This document shows positions 7,962 through 15,983 of a stretch of 64,000 bases of DNA, in pieces. The notes under the pieces are model-generated. The model had not been told where the DNA came from. It saw only the letters and a list, made by a program, of their open reading frames with translations, and ran no database searches. The stretch comes from Bacillus sp. B15-48. GTDB taxonomy: Bacteria > Bacillota > Bacilli > Bacillales > Cytobacillaceae. A program made the translations under genes and the position numbers. The stretch is from assembly GCF_016879755.1 (NCBI RefSeq), contig NZ_WOFU01000006.1:226151-290150 (forward strand). The letters are read 5' to 3'. Within the stretch, counting starts at the first letter, position 1; every line of letters starts with the position of its first letter.

Positions 7962-8123
7962 ATGGCGAAGCGAAAAGCCGAAAGAAATGCAGTTGAAAAA
8001 TATACGAAAACACCACATCGAAATACGCATGAATCTGAGTTTTCTGCTGAATTTGCAAATGGAGAAGATGCTGGAAAGTTTGCGAATCGGAATTCGAAGC
8101 AGGGAAGAGAGGGAAGAGGCTAA
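7962..8123 (+). CDS. Small basic protein of 53 residues, unknown
   Basis: The frame opens with ATG GCG AAG CGA after a strong GGAGGTGGGG ribosome binding site 7 nt upstream. The product MAKRKAERNAVEKYTKTPHR is followed by SEFSAEFANGEDAGKFANRN and a Gly/Arg-rich end. It is hydrophilic, with no Cys and no membrane segment. The EFSAEFA...N..NSKQG pattern faintly recalls gamma-type SASPs and other small spore proteins, but I do not recognise the family. Its stop overlaps the start of the next small gene (TAATG), so the two are probably co-translated. Confidence 0.6.
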   Translation: MAKRKAERNAVEKYTKTPHRNTHESEFSAEFANGEDAGKFANRNSKQGREGRG

Positions 8124-8260
8124 TGGAGAAAAATAAACAGCAAGAACAAAAAGAAACGGCGAATGTTGAATTTGGAATTGAATTCGGAGATATGAATGCA
8201 TCAAAAATGTATGAAAGACCTTTTCCTCAGAAAAGAAAAAAAAATAAACGAGAAAAATAA
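8123..8260 (+). CDS. Small charged protein of 45 residues, unknown
   Basis: The ATG shares its first base with the preceding stop (TAATG). GAGGGAAGAGG upstream serves as ribosome binding site. The product begins MEKNKQQEQKETANVEFGIE and ends with a run of basic residues (KRKKNKREK). No signal peptide or membrane helix is present. Both tiny proteins carry an 'E-F' core (SAEFANGEDA and GIEFGDMNAS), suggesting they may be related or act together. A strong terminator follows. Function is unknown; a spore-associated role is only a guess. Confidence 0.55.
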   Translation: MEKNKQQEQKETANVEFGIEFGDMNASKMYERPFPQKRKKNKREK

Positions 8261-8287
8261 AGCCGGGCATCACGCCGGCTTTATTTT
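8256..8287. terminator. Bidirectional terminator
   Basis: AATAAAGCCGG and CCGGCTTTATT form an 11-bp stem followed by a T run on the + strand. It is shared by the small gene pair and the convergent radical SAM gene, whose stop codon lies inside it. Confidence 0.8.
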
Positions 8288-10018
8288 TTCTCTATTAAAT
8301 GAATATACGGTTGTTTTTTCTGAGGTAGGATGAAAATAGACGAGCATAATAGTTGGCGCTCTTTCAACGACTCCTAAAGATAGGTACTTTTGTAAATCAA
8401 AGGTGATTTCTTCAATTACTGTATGCTTATACAAGTCCTTTTCAGGAAGAGCTAATTCCTGGCTTAAAAGACCACTATCAATTATTTCGCTATATAACTT
8501 TGCGCGCTGATGCTTATCTTTATCAAGTTCCCACCATGGTTTACGCGGCTTTTGCTTCTTTCCTGATAGATAATCATATTTCATAAGTCCTTCTAACTCT
8601 AATAAATTCTCGGTATTCCGCTCTGAAAGAAACTGATAAAGGCGGCGAAATAAATCTTCTAATTGATGTCCAATTCGTGACCAGCCTTGATTTTCCCAAT
8701 AGGCACCAAATTCTTGAAAGAAATCAAATGGTGTCGGAAAACTTTTAGTTACCAAATACTCAATCGTTTGATCCATCCGGTGGTCATTCCAATACTTTTC
8801 TAGGACATCTTCAACTTGTTTTATCCGAATGATATCACTGAACGGTAAAACATTATTGCCTAGTATTTCATATGGGGAATGATCCATATAAATATAATTA
8901 TGCTCTTTTGCCCGCAGCCGAAGTCCTGTTCCTCGAAGCATTTTTAAGAAGCCAAGCTGTAATTCTTCTGGTCTCATCTCGAATACATCATTAAATGTCT
9001 TTCGAAAAGAAAAATAATCTTCCTCTGGAAGGCCAGCGATTAAATCAAGATGCTGGTCAATTTTCCCCCCCTCTTTAACCATCATTACCGTCCGTTTTAG
9101 CTTCTCGAAATTTTGCTTTCTCATGACGAGCTCATTCGTATAGTCATTCGTTGATTGAACACCGATTTCAAAACGGAACAATCCAGCTGGCGCATTCTTA
9201 TTCAAAAATTCAATGACCTCTGGTCTCATAATATCTGCGGTAATTTCAAACTGAAACACTGTACCGGGTAGATGTTCATCAATAAGGAATTGAAACATTT
9301 CCATGGCATAGCTGCGACTAATGTTAAAAGTACGATCAACAAACTTAATGGTTCGTGCACCATGTTGCATTAAATAGCGAATATCCTCTTTCACTTTTTC
9401 ACGGTCAAAATATCGCACCCCAACTTCAATCGAGGAGAGACAAAATTGACAGCTAAATGGGCAGCCGCGGCTTGTTTCGATATAGATGACTCGCTTTGAT
9501 AAATTAGGAATATCCTCCTCGAAGCGGTGAGGAGAAGGAAGTTCTTTTAAATCAAGTTTATTAAGCTGTGGCTGTAATTTCACTTTTTCACCGCTTCGGT
9601 ACACAATTCCATGAACATTTTCAATTTTTTCCCTGTTACTTAGTGCGAGAAGGAGTTGTTTAAATGTATGCTCCCCTTCACCGATAACGAGGTAATCGAA
9701 TTGTTTCACTTCATTCATCCAGTCAGTGTAGTCATAGGTAACCTCCGGGCCGCCTACAATAATCCTGATTGAGGGATTGATTTTTTTTATCATTTTTATT
9801 ACTTTAATCGTTTCTTCAATATTCCAAATGTAACAGCTAAATCCAATGACATCAGGTTCTTTCTGCAAGAGATCTGTAACAATATTAATAATTGGATCTT
9901 TAATCGTATATTCTGCTAATTGGACATCGAATTCAGGTGCGGCGTACGCTTTTAAATAACGAATGGCAATATTTGTATGAATAAATTTTGCATTTAATGT
10001 TGCACATATAATGTTCAT
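8270..10018 (-). CDS. B12-binding-domain radical SAM protein, DUF4080 type
   Basis: This 582-residue protein has three parts. An N-terminal cobalamin-binding-like Rossmann domain (about 1-150; IIVGGPEVTYDYTDW) is followed by a radical SAM core with CxxxCxxC in RGCPFSCQFC (Cys 186, 190, 193), and then a C-terminal extension (about 370-560) of the DUF4080 type. Such proteins use a [4Fe-4S] cluster and SAM, often for methylation or ring chemistry. The substrate is unknown. I chose the ATG at 10018 (MNIICATLNAK) because GGAGGA lies 9 nt upstream; the frame is open further upstream without a ribosome binding site. No His residue of a base-on B12 motif (DxHxxG) is evident. Confidence 0.85.
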   Translation of the reverse strand: MNIICATLNAKFIHTNIAIRYLKAYAAPEFDVQLAEYTIKDPIINIVTDLLQKEPDVIGFSCYIWNIEETIKVIKMIKKINPSIRIIVGGPEVTYDYTDWMNEVKQFDYLVIGEGEHTFKQLLLALSNREKIENVHGIVYRSGEKVKLQPQLNKLDLKELPSPHRFEEDIPNLSKRVIYIETSRGCPFSCQFCLSSIEVGVRYFDREKVKEDIRYLMQHGARTIKFVDRTFNISRSYAMEMFQFLIDEHLPGTVFQFEITADIMRPEVIEFLNKNAPAGLFRFEIGVQSTNDYTNELVMRKQNFEKLKRTVMMVKEGGKIDQHLDLIAGLPEEDYFSFRKTFNDVFEMRPEELQLGFLKMLRGTGLRLRAKEHNYIYMDHSPYEILGNNVLPFSDIIRIKQVEDVLEKYWNDHRMDQTIEYLVTKSFPTPFDFFQEFGAYWENQGWSRIGHQLEDLFRRLYQFLSERNTENLLELEGLMKYDYLSGKKQKPRKPWWELDKDKHQRAKLYSEIIDSGLLSQELALPEKDLYKHTVIEEITFDLQKYLSLGVVERAPTIMLVYFHPTSEKTTVYSFNREKIKPA

Positions 10019-10395
10019 CAAGATCATTCCTCCGATACTAATACAAAACAACTTCCCATTATACCTCATTGTTGCCAAAAAATATAGGACCCATCCATTC
10101 GCGTTGGCCCTTAATCTGCGATAAAAACTGAACGCGATTGATTTAAACTAATTTCCATAAATAAGGGTATTTACCATAAAAAAATAAAAACTGTTATATA
10201 AAAATAAAAAACTGTTATATAAAAAAATATCTCTTTTTAAACTAGTAATATTAACGAAAATTGATTTTTTTTATTAGGTGTTATAGTAAAAACAACCACT
10301 CTATGATATAAGTCACAGAAATATTTTTAAAATAGTCTTAAAATAGATTGAAGAAAACATCTAATCTATTCAAGGAATCATTTAGGGGGGAAATT
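10019..10395. other. Gene-free region upstream of the oxoacid oxidoreductase operon
   Basis: It is very AT-rich (mostly A/T at 10141-10345). It contains a 20-bp tandem repeat (10181-10221) and promoter-like AT stretches such as TTGATT...TATAGT with a short 15-nt spacer (10261-10287). No coding frame is supported. Confidence 0.5.
10181..10221 (+). repeat. Two tandem copies of a 20-bp AT-rich unit
   Basis: AAAATAAAAACTGTTATATA (10181-10200) is followed immediately by AAAATAAAAAACTGTTATAT (10201-10220), which has one extra A. This may be an upstream element or simple slippage. Confidence 0.7.
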
Positions 10396-11409
10396 ATGTC
10401 TAACTTACCTAAGAAAAATGAGTTAGGTTTTTATGAGATAAGACTTGAGTCAATAGGTGGTCTTGGAGCCAATTTAGCAGGGAAAATGCTAGCGGAAGCA
10501 GGAGTTTTTGGACTTGGATTAAACGGTTCAAACTTTGCTTCTTACGGTTCAGAAAAGAAAGGTTCACCTGTCAAAAGCTTCATTCGTTTTTGTGATCCTG
10601 ATACAGAAATCCGGGTTCATAGCCCGATTGAAGAGCCACATGTAATCGGAGTTTTTCATGAAGCACTGTATAAAATGGTCGATGTTGCAAGTGGATTAGG
10701 ACCGGATGGAATTCTGCTTGTTAATACAACTAGAAGTTTTGATGAAATAAAATCTGATTTGAATATAGAATATGGCACAATTGCTACAGTTGACGCATTA
10801 GCGATTGCCGTGGAAGAAAAGACGAAAGTGAACACAGCGATGCTTGGAGCTCTTTTTAGGGTATGTGACTTCCTTGATCCAGAGGCAATGAAACAGGTCA
10901 TTAGAAAGACTTTTGAAAAAAAATATCCGCATTTTGTCGAACCAAATATTCGAACTTTTGAAAGAGGTTACGAAGCTGTCGAGTTTAAGAGCTTTGAAAT
11001 GGAAGAAGAGGCAAAGGGCCATGATTTTAGTCGTCCGATGCCACTGTTAGGTTATGAAACACAAGAAATCGGTGGAGTATTAACTGCACAGGGAAACAGC
11101 ATTCAAAAAGATTTAAGTGGTTCAAGGCAAGGGTTTTTGCCGAAATTTGTCCAGGAAGATTGTATCAGTTGTGCTGCCTGTGATACAGCATGTCCAGACT
11201 TTTGTTTTGTCTGGAAAGAAGGGGAAGACAAGCGTGGGCGAAAGCAAATGTTTTTACAAGGAATTGATTATCAATACTGTAAAGGTTGCCTGAAATGTGT
11301 AGAGGCCTGTCCAACAACCGCATTGAGCGATATGCGTGAAACCATTGGCTATGCTGATTCCAATATGGTAAAACATACATTTCCACTTGTAACAGGAGGG
11401 GTTTCATAA
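10396..11409 (+). CDS. 2-oxoacid:ferredoxin oxidoreductase, fused gamma-delta subunit
   Basis: This 337-residue protein joins two parts. Residues 1-220 form the gamma domain (RLESIGGLGANLAGKMLAEA). Residues about 250-310 form a delta-type 2[4Fe-4S] ferredoxin domain with CISCAACDTACP and CKGCLKCVEACP. It relays electrons from the TPP subunit encoded next to it to ferredoxin. The ATG at 10396 follows AGGGGGGAAATT; the longer frame starting at 10348 lacks a ribosome binding site. The stop overlaps the next start (TAATG). The cluster spacing looks complete. Whether the substrate is pyruvate, 2-oxoglutarate or another oxoacid is not decided by the sequence. Confidence 0.88.
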   Translation: MSNLPKKNELGFYEIRLESIGGLGANLAGKMLAEAGVFGLGLNGSNFASYGSEKKGSPVKSFIRFCDPDTEIRVHSPIEEPHVIGVFHEALYKMVDVASGLGPDGILLVNTTRSFDEIKSDLNIEYGTIATVDALAIAVEEKTKVNTAMLGALFRVCDFLDPEAMKQVIRKTFEKKYPHFVEPNIRTFERGYEAVEFKSFEMEEEAKGHDFSRPMPLLGYETQEIGGVLTAQGNSIQKDLSGSRQGFLPKFVQEDCISCAACDTACPDFCFVWKEGEDKRGRKQMFLQGIDYQYCKGCLKCVEACPTTALSDMRETIGYADSNMVKHTFPLVTGGVS

Positions 11410-13703
11410 TGGCAATACGTGAAGATGAGTTAATGGCAGCGAAGAAAGCAGAGCAACTCTCTACTTTTGAATCGGGGAATGAAATGGCTGCAATGGCTGC
11501 GGCTCAAATCAATTATCATATCATGGGATACTTCCCAATCACTCCTTCTACAGAAGTTGCTCAATTTTTAGATCAGATGAAGGCAAGAGGAGAGCATGAC
11601 ATTAAATTAATTCCGGCAGATGGGGAACATGGATCTGCGGGCATTTGCTATGGTGCCGCGGCAACCGGTGCTCGCGTATTTAATGCAACAAGTGCAAATG
11701 GACTGATGTATATGTTGGAACAATTACCAGTTCAGTCAGGTACTCGTTTTCCAATGGTTCTCAATCTCGTCACAAGGGCGATCTCTGGTCCACTTGATAT
11801 TCGTGGTGACCATTCGGATTTATATTTTGCCTTAAATGCTGGATGGGTTATTTTGACTGCCAGAACCCCACAGGCTGTATATGATATGAATATTATGGCT
11901 TTGAAAATAGCGGAGCATTCTGAAGTTCGTTTGCCAGTTATGGTTGCTTATGACGGATTTTTCACTTCTCATCAAAAACGAAAAGTGAATTATTTTAAAA
12001 ACCGTGAGGATGTTCAAAAGTTTGTTGGTGAATGTCCCGTTGATTATCACTTTGCACGTGATCCAAAAAAACCAGTAACCATTGGTGCTCATATGAATGG
12101 TGATGATTTATTAAATAATCATTTTCAACAATCTGAAGCAATGTATAAAGCCGATAAGGTATATAAACAAGTAGCGGCAGAGTATGCGGAACTTTCGGGA
12201 AGGAACTATGATATTCTTGATTTATATCATATGGAGGATGCAGAGGTTGCGTTATTCCTTTTAAACTCTGCAGCCGAGTCAGCAAAAGATGTCGTTGACA
12301 AGCTTCGTGCTCAAGGAATTAAAGCGGGAGTAATCAGTCCAAATATCATTCGCCCTTTCCCAGTAGCGGAAGTTAGGGAAGCACTTAAAAATGTAAAAGC
12401 ACTTCTTGTAGGTGAGCGAGCAGATTCATACGGTGGCCATGGTCCGAATATGACTACAGAAGTAAAAGCGGCTCTTCAAGCAGATACAGAAAATCAAACG
12501 ATTGTGTTAAGCAGGGTATTTGGTTTAGGTGGGAAAGATTTCTATGCAGATGATGCAGAAGCCTTTTTTAACATGGCGATTGAGGCGATGGAGAAAGGAT
12601 TTGCCGAAAAACCGTTTGATTATTATGGTCATGTTCCAGGAGATCCAGAAAAAATCCTCAAACCGATTATTGAACCACAACATGGGGATGTGTATAATTC
12701 AGGGTTAATACAAGTATCAAAGGATGAAGAAACAAACAAACTTAAGGTGAGAATTCCGCCGCTGAGGGCATTGACTTCCAAACCGAAAAGACTTGCCTCT
12801 GGGCATGGAGCTTGTCCTGGATGTGGAATTTTTGGTGGTCTAGAAACGTTCTTTAAGGGAATAGAGGGAGATATTGTTGTTCTGTACCAAACAGGCTGTG
12901 CCTATGTTACAACAACAGCTTATCCGTATACATCTCATAAACAGACGATGATTCATAATTTATTCCAGAATGGAGCAGCGACCTTATCTGGAACAGTAGA
13001 GGCTTTCTTTGAGTTGAAAAGCCGTGGAGAAATTGATGTTGCCAGCGATGCTACTTTTGTCATGATTACTGGTGACGGTGGAATGGATATCGGTATGGGT
13101 TCTGCGATTGGAACGGCTTTAAGAAACCATAAACTGATTATCCTTGAGTATGATAATGAGGGCTATATGAATACAGGCTCACAAATGTCCTATTCAACTC
13201 CTATTGGTCATATGACAAGTACGACGAATGTAGGGAAAACTCAACAGGGAAAAGCCTATCATCATAAAGATACGGCGCAAATTATGGCGGCAACGAATAT
13301 TCCTTATGTGTTTACAGGGACAGAAGCTTTTCCGCAAGATCTTTTGAAAAAGGCAGCGAAAGCACAATGGTATGCACAAAATGTCGGGATGGTTTACGGG
13401 AAAATTCTGATTGCCTGCCCACTAAACTGGAAGTCTGATGACAGATACGGACAAACAATTGTTGAAGATGCTGTTTACTCTAACTTCTTCCCGCTTTATG
13501 AAGTTGAGCAAGGAGAGACGACTATCACTTATGATCCAGAAGCAAAAAAGAAGAAAATACCATTAAGTGATTGGTTAAAATGGATGGGTAAAACGAAACA
13601 TCTATTGAAGGAAGAAAATAAAGATTTATTGGCAGGGTTTGAAGAAGAAGTTGAAAAAAGATGGCAACGTTTAAAAGCAAAACACGAAACTCCATTATTA
13701 TAA
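11409..13703 (+). CDS. 2-oxoacid:ferredoxin oxidoreductase, fused alpha-beta subunit
   Basis: This 764-residue protein oxidatively decarboxylates a 2-oxoacid with CoA, TPP and ferredoxin. Residues about 20-410 form the alpha part (YFPITPSTEVAQFLDQM, LIPADGEHGSAG). Residues about 450-700 form the beta part with the cluster/TPP signature GHGACPGCG and the TPP motif GDGGMDIGMGS (from Gly555) ending at NEGYMNTG. Pyruvate-type enzymes have this YPITP signature, so pyruvate is the best guess, but oxalate oxidoreductases are relatives. AGGAGGGG precedes the ATG. The gene is coupled to the gamma-delta gene by a 1-nt overlap. Fusion of alpha with beta, and of gamma with delta, makes a two-gene enzyme. 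Confidence 0.88.
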   Translation: MAIREDELMAAKKAEQLSTFESGNEMAAMAAAQINYHIMGYFPITPSTEVAQFLDQMKARGEHDIKLIPADGEHGSAGICYGAAATGARVFNATSANGLMYMLEQLPVQSGTRFPMVLNLVTRAISGPLDIRGDHSDLYFALNAGWVILTARTPQAVYDMNIMALKIAEHSEVRLPVMVAYDGFFTSHQKRKVNYFKNREDVQKFVGECPVDYHFARDPKKPVTIGAHMNGDDLLNNHFQQSEAMYKADKVYKQVAAEYAELSGRNYDILDLYHMEDAEVALFLLNSAAESAKDVVDKLRAQGIKAGVISPNIIRPFPVAEVREALKNVKALLVGERADSYGGHGPNMTTEVKAALQADTENQTIVLSRVFGLGGKDFYADDAEAFFNMAIEAMEKGFAEKPFDYYGHVPGDPEKILKPIIEPQHGDVYNSGLIQVSKDEETNKLKVRIPPLRALTSKPKRLASGHGACPGCGIFGGLETFFKGIEGDIVVLYQTGCAYVTTTAYPYTSHKQTMIHNLFQNGAATLSGTVEAFFELKSRGEIDVASDATFVMITGDGGMDIGMGSAIGTALRNHKLIILEYDNEGYMNTGSQMSYSTPIGHMTSTTNVGKTQQGKAYHHKDTAQIMAATNIPYVFTGTEAFPQDLLKKAAKAQWYAQNVGMVYGKILIACPLNWKSDDRYGQTIVEDAVYSNFFPLYEVEQGETTITYDPEAKKKKIPLSDWLKWMGKTKHLLKEENKDLLAGFEEEVEKRWQRLKAKHETPLL

Positions 13704-13710
13704 AATAAGA

Positions 13711-13744
13711 AAGAAGCAGAGGATTAGTCCTTTGCTTCTTCTCT
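13711..13744 (+). terminator. Terminator of the oxoacid oxidoreductase operon
   Basis: AGAAGCA pairs with TGCTTCT, with an inner AGGA/TCCT stem. T-rich sequence follows. Confidence 0.65.
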
Positions 13745-13783
13745 TGTATAATAGATACGATTATCGAAAAAGGGGAAGTGAAA

Positions 13784-14281
13784 ATGCGGGTATATACAAC
13801 GGTTGAAACAGAGATTGGTCTACTTCATATTGTTGCACAAGATCGAAAGCTTTCTGCTATTTACTTTGGAAAAGAAGATTTTCTGGAAAATGAAAAAGGC
13901 AATGTCGTTATCGAAAAACAAGAGGATGATTTATTAGTAAGTTGTGTAACGCAGTTAAAAGAATATTTTTCAGGGAATCGGGAGAAATTTGAACTTCCAA
14001 TTGAAAGAGTTGGGACCGATTTCCAAATTGCTGTTTGGAATAAACTTGAGGAAATCCCTTTTGGTACCACACATAGCTATCAAGATATTGCCATTTCAAT
14101 TGGGAGGCCGAAAGCCGTACGAGCAGTGGGGCAAGCGAATAAGGCAAATAAATTCCCGATAATCGTTCCATGTCATCGAGTTATTGGGAAAAATCATAAG
14201 CTCACTGGTTATGCTGGTACAAAAATAGACATTAAAGAAAAATTACTTCGCCATGAAGGGGTGGTTTCAACAAAAGTTTGA
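13784..14281 (+). CDS. ogt: Methylated-DNA--protein-cysteine methyltransferase
   Basis: This 165-residue suicide repair protein transfers the methyl group of O6-methylguanine to its active-site cysteine, Cys130 in IVPCHRVIG. The helix-turn-helix DNA-binding region (GTTHSYQDIAISIGRPKAVR) precedes it, and the C-terminal end is complete. No AraC-like Ada domain is present, so it is of the Ogt type. The ATG at 13784 is preferred over the in-frame GTG at 13778 because AGGGGAAG is too close to the GTG. It is a single gene, followed by a hairpin. Confidence 0.92.
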   Translation: MRVYTTVETEIGLLHIVAQDRKLSAIYFGKEDFLENEKGNVVIEKQEDDLLVSCVTQLKEYFSGNREKFELPIERVGTDFQIAVWNKLEEIPFGTTHSYQDIAISIGRPKAVRAVGQANKANKFPIIVPCHRVIGKNHKLTGYAGTKIDIKEKLLRHEGVVSTKV

Positions 14282-14284
14282 AAA

Positions 14285-14318
14285 TATAGACACAATGTCT
14301 ATGTTTTGTTTTTTTTCG
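14285..14318 (+). terminator. Terminator after ogt
   Basis: ATAGAC and GTCTAT form a short stem with a 5-nt loop, followed by a long T-rich run. Confidence 0.6.
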
Positions 14319-14577
14319 ATAGGAAAATGGACGGTGTAGAACCCTAGTTAAAAAAATATTTCCATATGAACAATATGATAAATACATGATAGGTTGTCGC
14401 ATTAGTAGGATTTGTTTCAAAGGATAAGAGGAAAACTTGTCGAAGTAAAAAAAGTTATATAAGAAAAATGTCTAATTTTGCGAATCTATTTACATTAGTT
14501 TGATTTTCTGTAATACTCCTTTGTAAGAATATCATTCTTTTAATAGAGTGATGGGAATGGGATTAGGGGGAATTGCT

Positions 14578-14823
14578 GTGTATAAAAAAAATCATCCTTT
14601 GCTATATCAGATTCAATTGAAGAGGGAAGAGATGGAAACATATGCGCTCGAAAAAGGGTATAATAGTATGGAGACAATCGTTTGCAGTCAAGAACTTGAT
14701 AAATTAATTTATGAGTACCAACTAACCTCTCAAAACCATCAACAACAAGACAAAATTCAAATTCGTAAGTTGTTTCGTTTTTTTAACCAACCACAAAGTA
14801 TGGCAGGTAGTCTTGATACATAG
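14578..14823 (+). CDS. Spo0E-like aspartyl-phosphate phosphatase
   Basis: This 81-residue helical protein belongs to the Spo0E family, whose members dephosphorylate Spo0A-P and so delay sporulation. The signature is present: QLKREEMETYALEKGYNSME followed by CSQELDKLIYEY, with the S-x-E-L-D catalytic motif. The GTG at 14578 follows AGGGGG by 7 nt; the frame is open from 14548 without a suitable ribosome binding site. The C-terminal 25 residues are basic and lie outside the usual domain. It is a single gene followed by a hairpin, located between the oxoacid oxidoreductase and fixABCX. Confidence 0.85.
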   Translation: MYKKNHPLLYQIQLKREEMETYALEKGYNSMETIVCSQELDKLIYEYQLTSQNHQQQDKIQIRKLFRFFNQPQSMAGSLDT

Positions 14824-14841
14824 ATAATAATATTGATTGAC

Positions 14842-14876
14842 ATCCACTGACCTCTTAGGCAGTGGATTTATTTTTG
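14842..14876 (+). terminator. Terminator after the Spo0E-like gene
   Basis: ATCCACTG and CAGTGGAT form an 8-bp stem followed by TTATTTTTG. Confidence 0.65.
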
Positions 14877-15104
14877 TTTCGAAATTTTGTGTTGCCTAGC
14901 CAAGCCGTTTTCACGCTTGTATCCCTTTATACCCAATCCAGAAAAGGACGAAACCTAAAAATGATAAAAAGTTCTTGAGTGATATTTGTCATAGATTTAA
15001 TACAAATAGTTCATATATTCTTAACATATCAAGATTTTACACCATTTAAAATACTAGTTCTTTTCAGAGAAAACGTTAAAGAGCTAGTCTTTTCTTTAAG
15101 TCAA

Positions 15105-15119
15105 TAGAAAACGCTTTCA
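15105..15119 (+). promoter_or_regulatory. cre-like catabolite-response site upstream of fixA
   Basis: TAGAAAACGCTTTCA matches the CcpA consensus WTGNAANCGNWNNCW at all but one position (A for T at position 2). It ends 19 bp before the fixA start, so CcpA would block transcription. Confidence 0.5.
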
Positions 15120-15138
15120 AAATAGGGGGGGTTCATTT

Positions 15139-15966
15139 ATGCATATTGTTGTTTGTGTCAAACAAGTGCCTGACACGAAGATTATAAAAATAAACCCGAA
15201 AACAAATACATTAGATCGCCGCAGTGCTCCAGCAATTCTAAACCCATTCGACGCACATGCAGTTCAGGAAGCGGTTAAGATAAAGGAGAAGATGGGCGGA
15301 ACTATATCCGTCTTATCAATGGGGCCGCCACAGGCAGTTTCAATTATAAAAAAGAGTATTGAAATTGGAGCAGACAGAGGATATTTAATTACTGATCGTG
15401 CCTTTGCTGGTGCGGATACATTAGCGACAAGCTACGCATTGTCAAAAGCTTTAGATAAGATTGCTGGGGAGTTACCAATTGATATGGTGATTTGCGGAAA
15501 GCATGCGATTGACGGTGATACGGGCCAGGTTGGCCCTGGGATTGCTAGACGACTAGATATTCCTCCGATTACGAATGTGATTGAGGTAACAAATGTAAAG
15601 CTAGTAGAACGTAAAGCAATCATTAAGAGAAAACAAATTGGTGGTTATGAGGAAATTGAAGCTCAACTTCCATGCTTACTCACTGTTGAAAAAGAAATAA
15701 ATCAAATTGAATATGCACCACTGCCAAATATGATAAAAGCGGCTAGATATGAACCGGTTGTTTGGTCGGTAAATGATTTAAATAATGTTGATAAAACACA
15801 GCTTGGTTTAAAGGGCTCACCAACCGTGGTCGGAAAAATGTTCACTCCCCCAAAACCTGAAGGCGGAAAACGAATAGAAGGGACAGTTGACGAACAAGTG
15901 AGTGAACTAATTGCTTTATTAAGCGAAAAGAGAAATCTATTTAATTTTAGTGAGAGCAACTTGTAA
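15139..15966 (+). CDS. fixA: Electron-transfer flavoprotein beta subunit FixA
   Basis: This 275-residue ETF-beta-type protein forms with FixB the flavin module of the FixABCX membrane-associated complex. Family features are MHIVVCVKQVPDTKIIKINP at the N-terminus, and ICGKHAIDGDTGQVGPGIAR with RKQIGGYEEIEAQLPCLLTV in the nucleotide/flavin-binding region. AGGGGGGG lies upstream of the ATG. It is the first gene of a tight fixABCX operon preceded by a cre-like site. In characterised systems the complex bifurcates electrons from NADH to quinone and to ferredoxin/flavodoxin. That activity is inferred here from operon completeness. Confidence 0.92.
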   Translation: MHIVVCVKQVPDTKIIKINPKTNTLDRRSAPAILNPFDAHAVQEAVKIKEKMGGTISVLSMGPPQAVSIIKKSIEIGADRGYLITDRAFAGADTLATSYALSKALDKIAGELPIDMVICGKHAIDGDTGQVGPGIARRLDIPPITNVIEVTNVKLVERKAIIKRKQIGGYEEIEAQLPCLLTVEKEINQIEYAPLPNMIKAARYEPVVWSVNDLNNVDKTQLGLKGSPTVVGKMFTPPKPEGGKRIEGTVDEQVSELIALLSEKRNLFNFSESNL

Positions 15967-15983
15967 ATAGAGGGGGACGCATA

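Larger units (their letters stand above)
14824..15138. other. Leader region upstream of fixABCX
   Basis: This 315-bp region holds the terminator of the Spo0E-like gene, an AT-rich promoter region and a cre-like site. No gene is seen. Confidence 0.5.
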
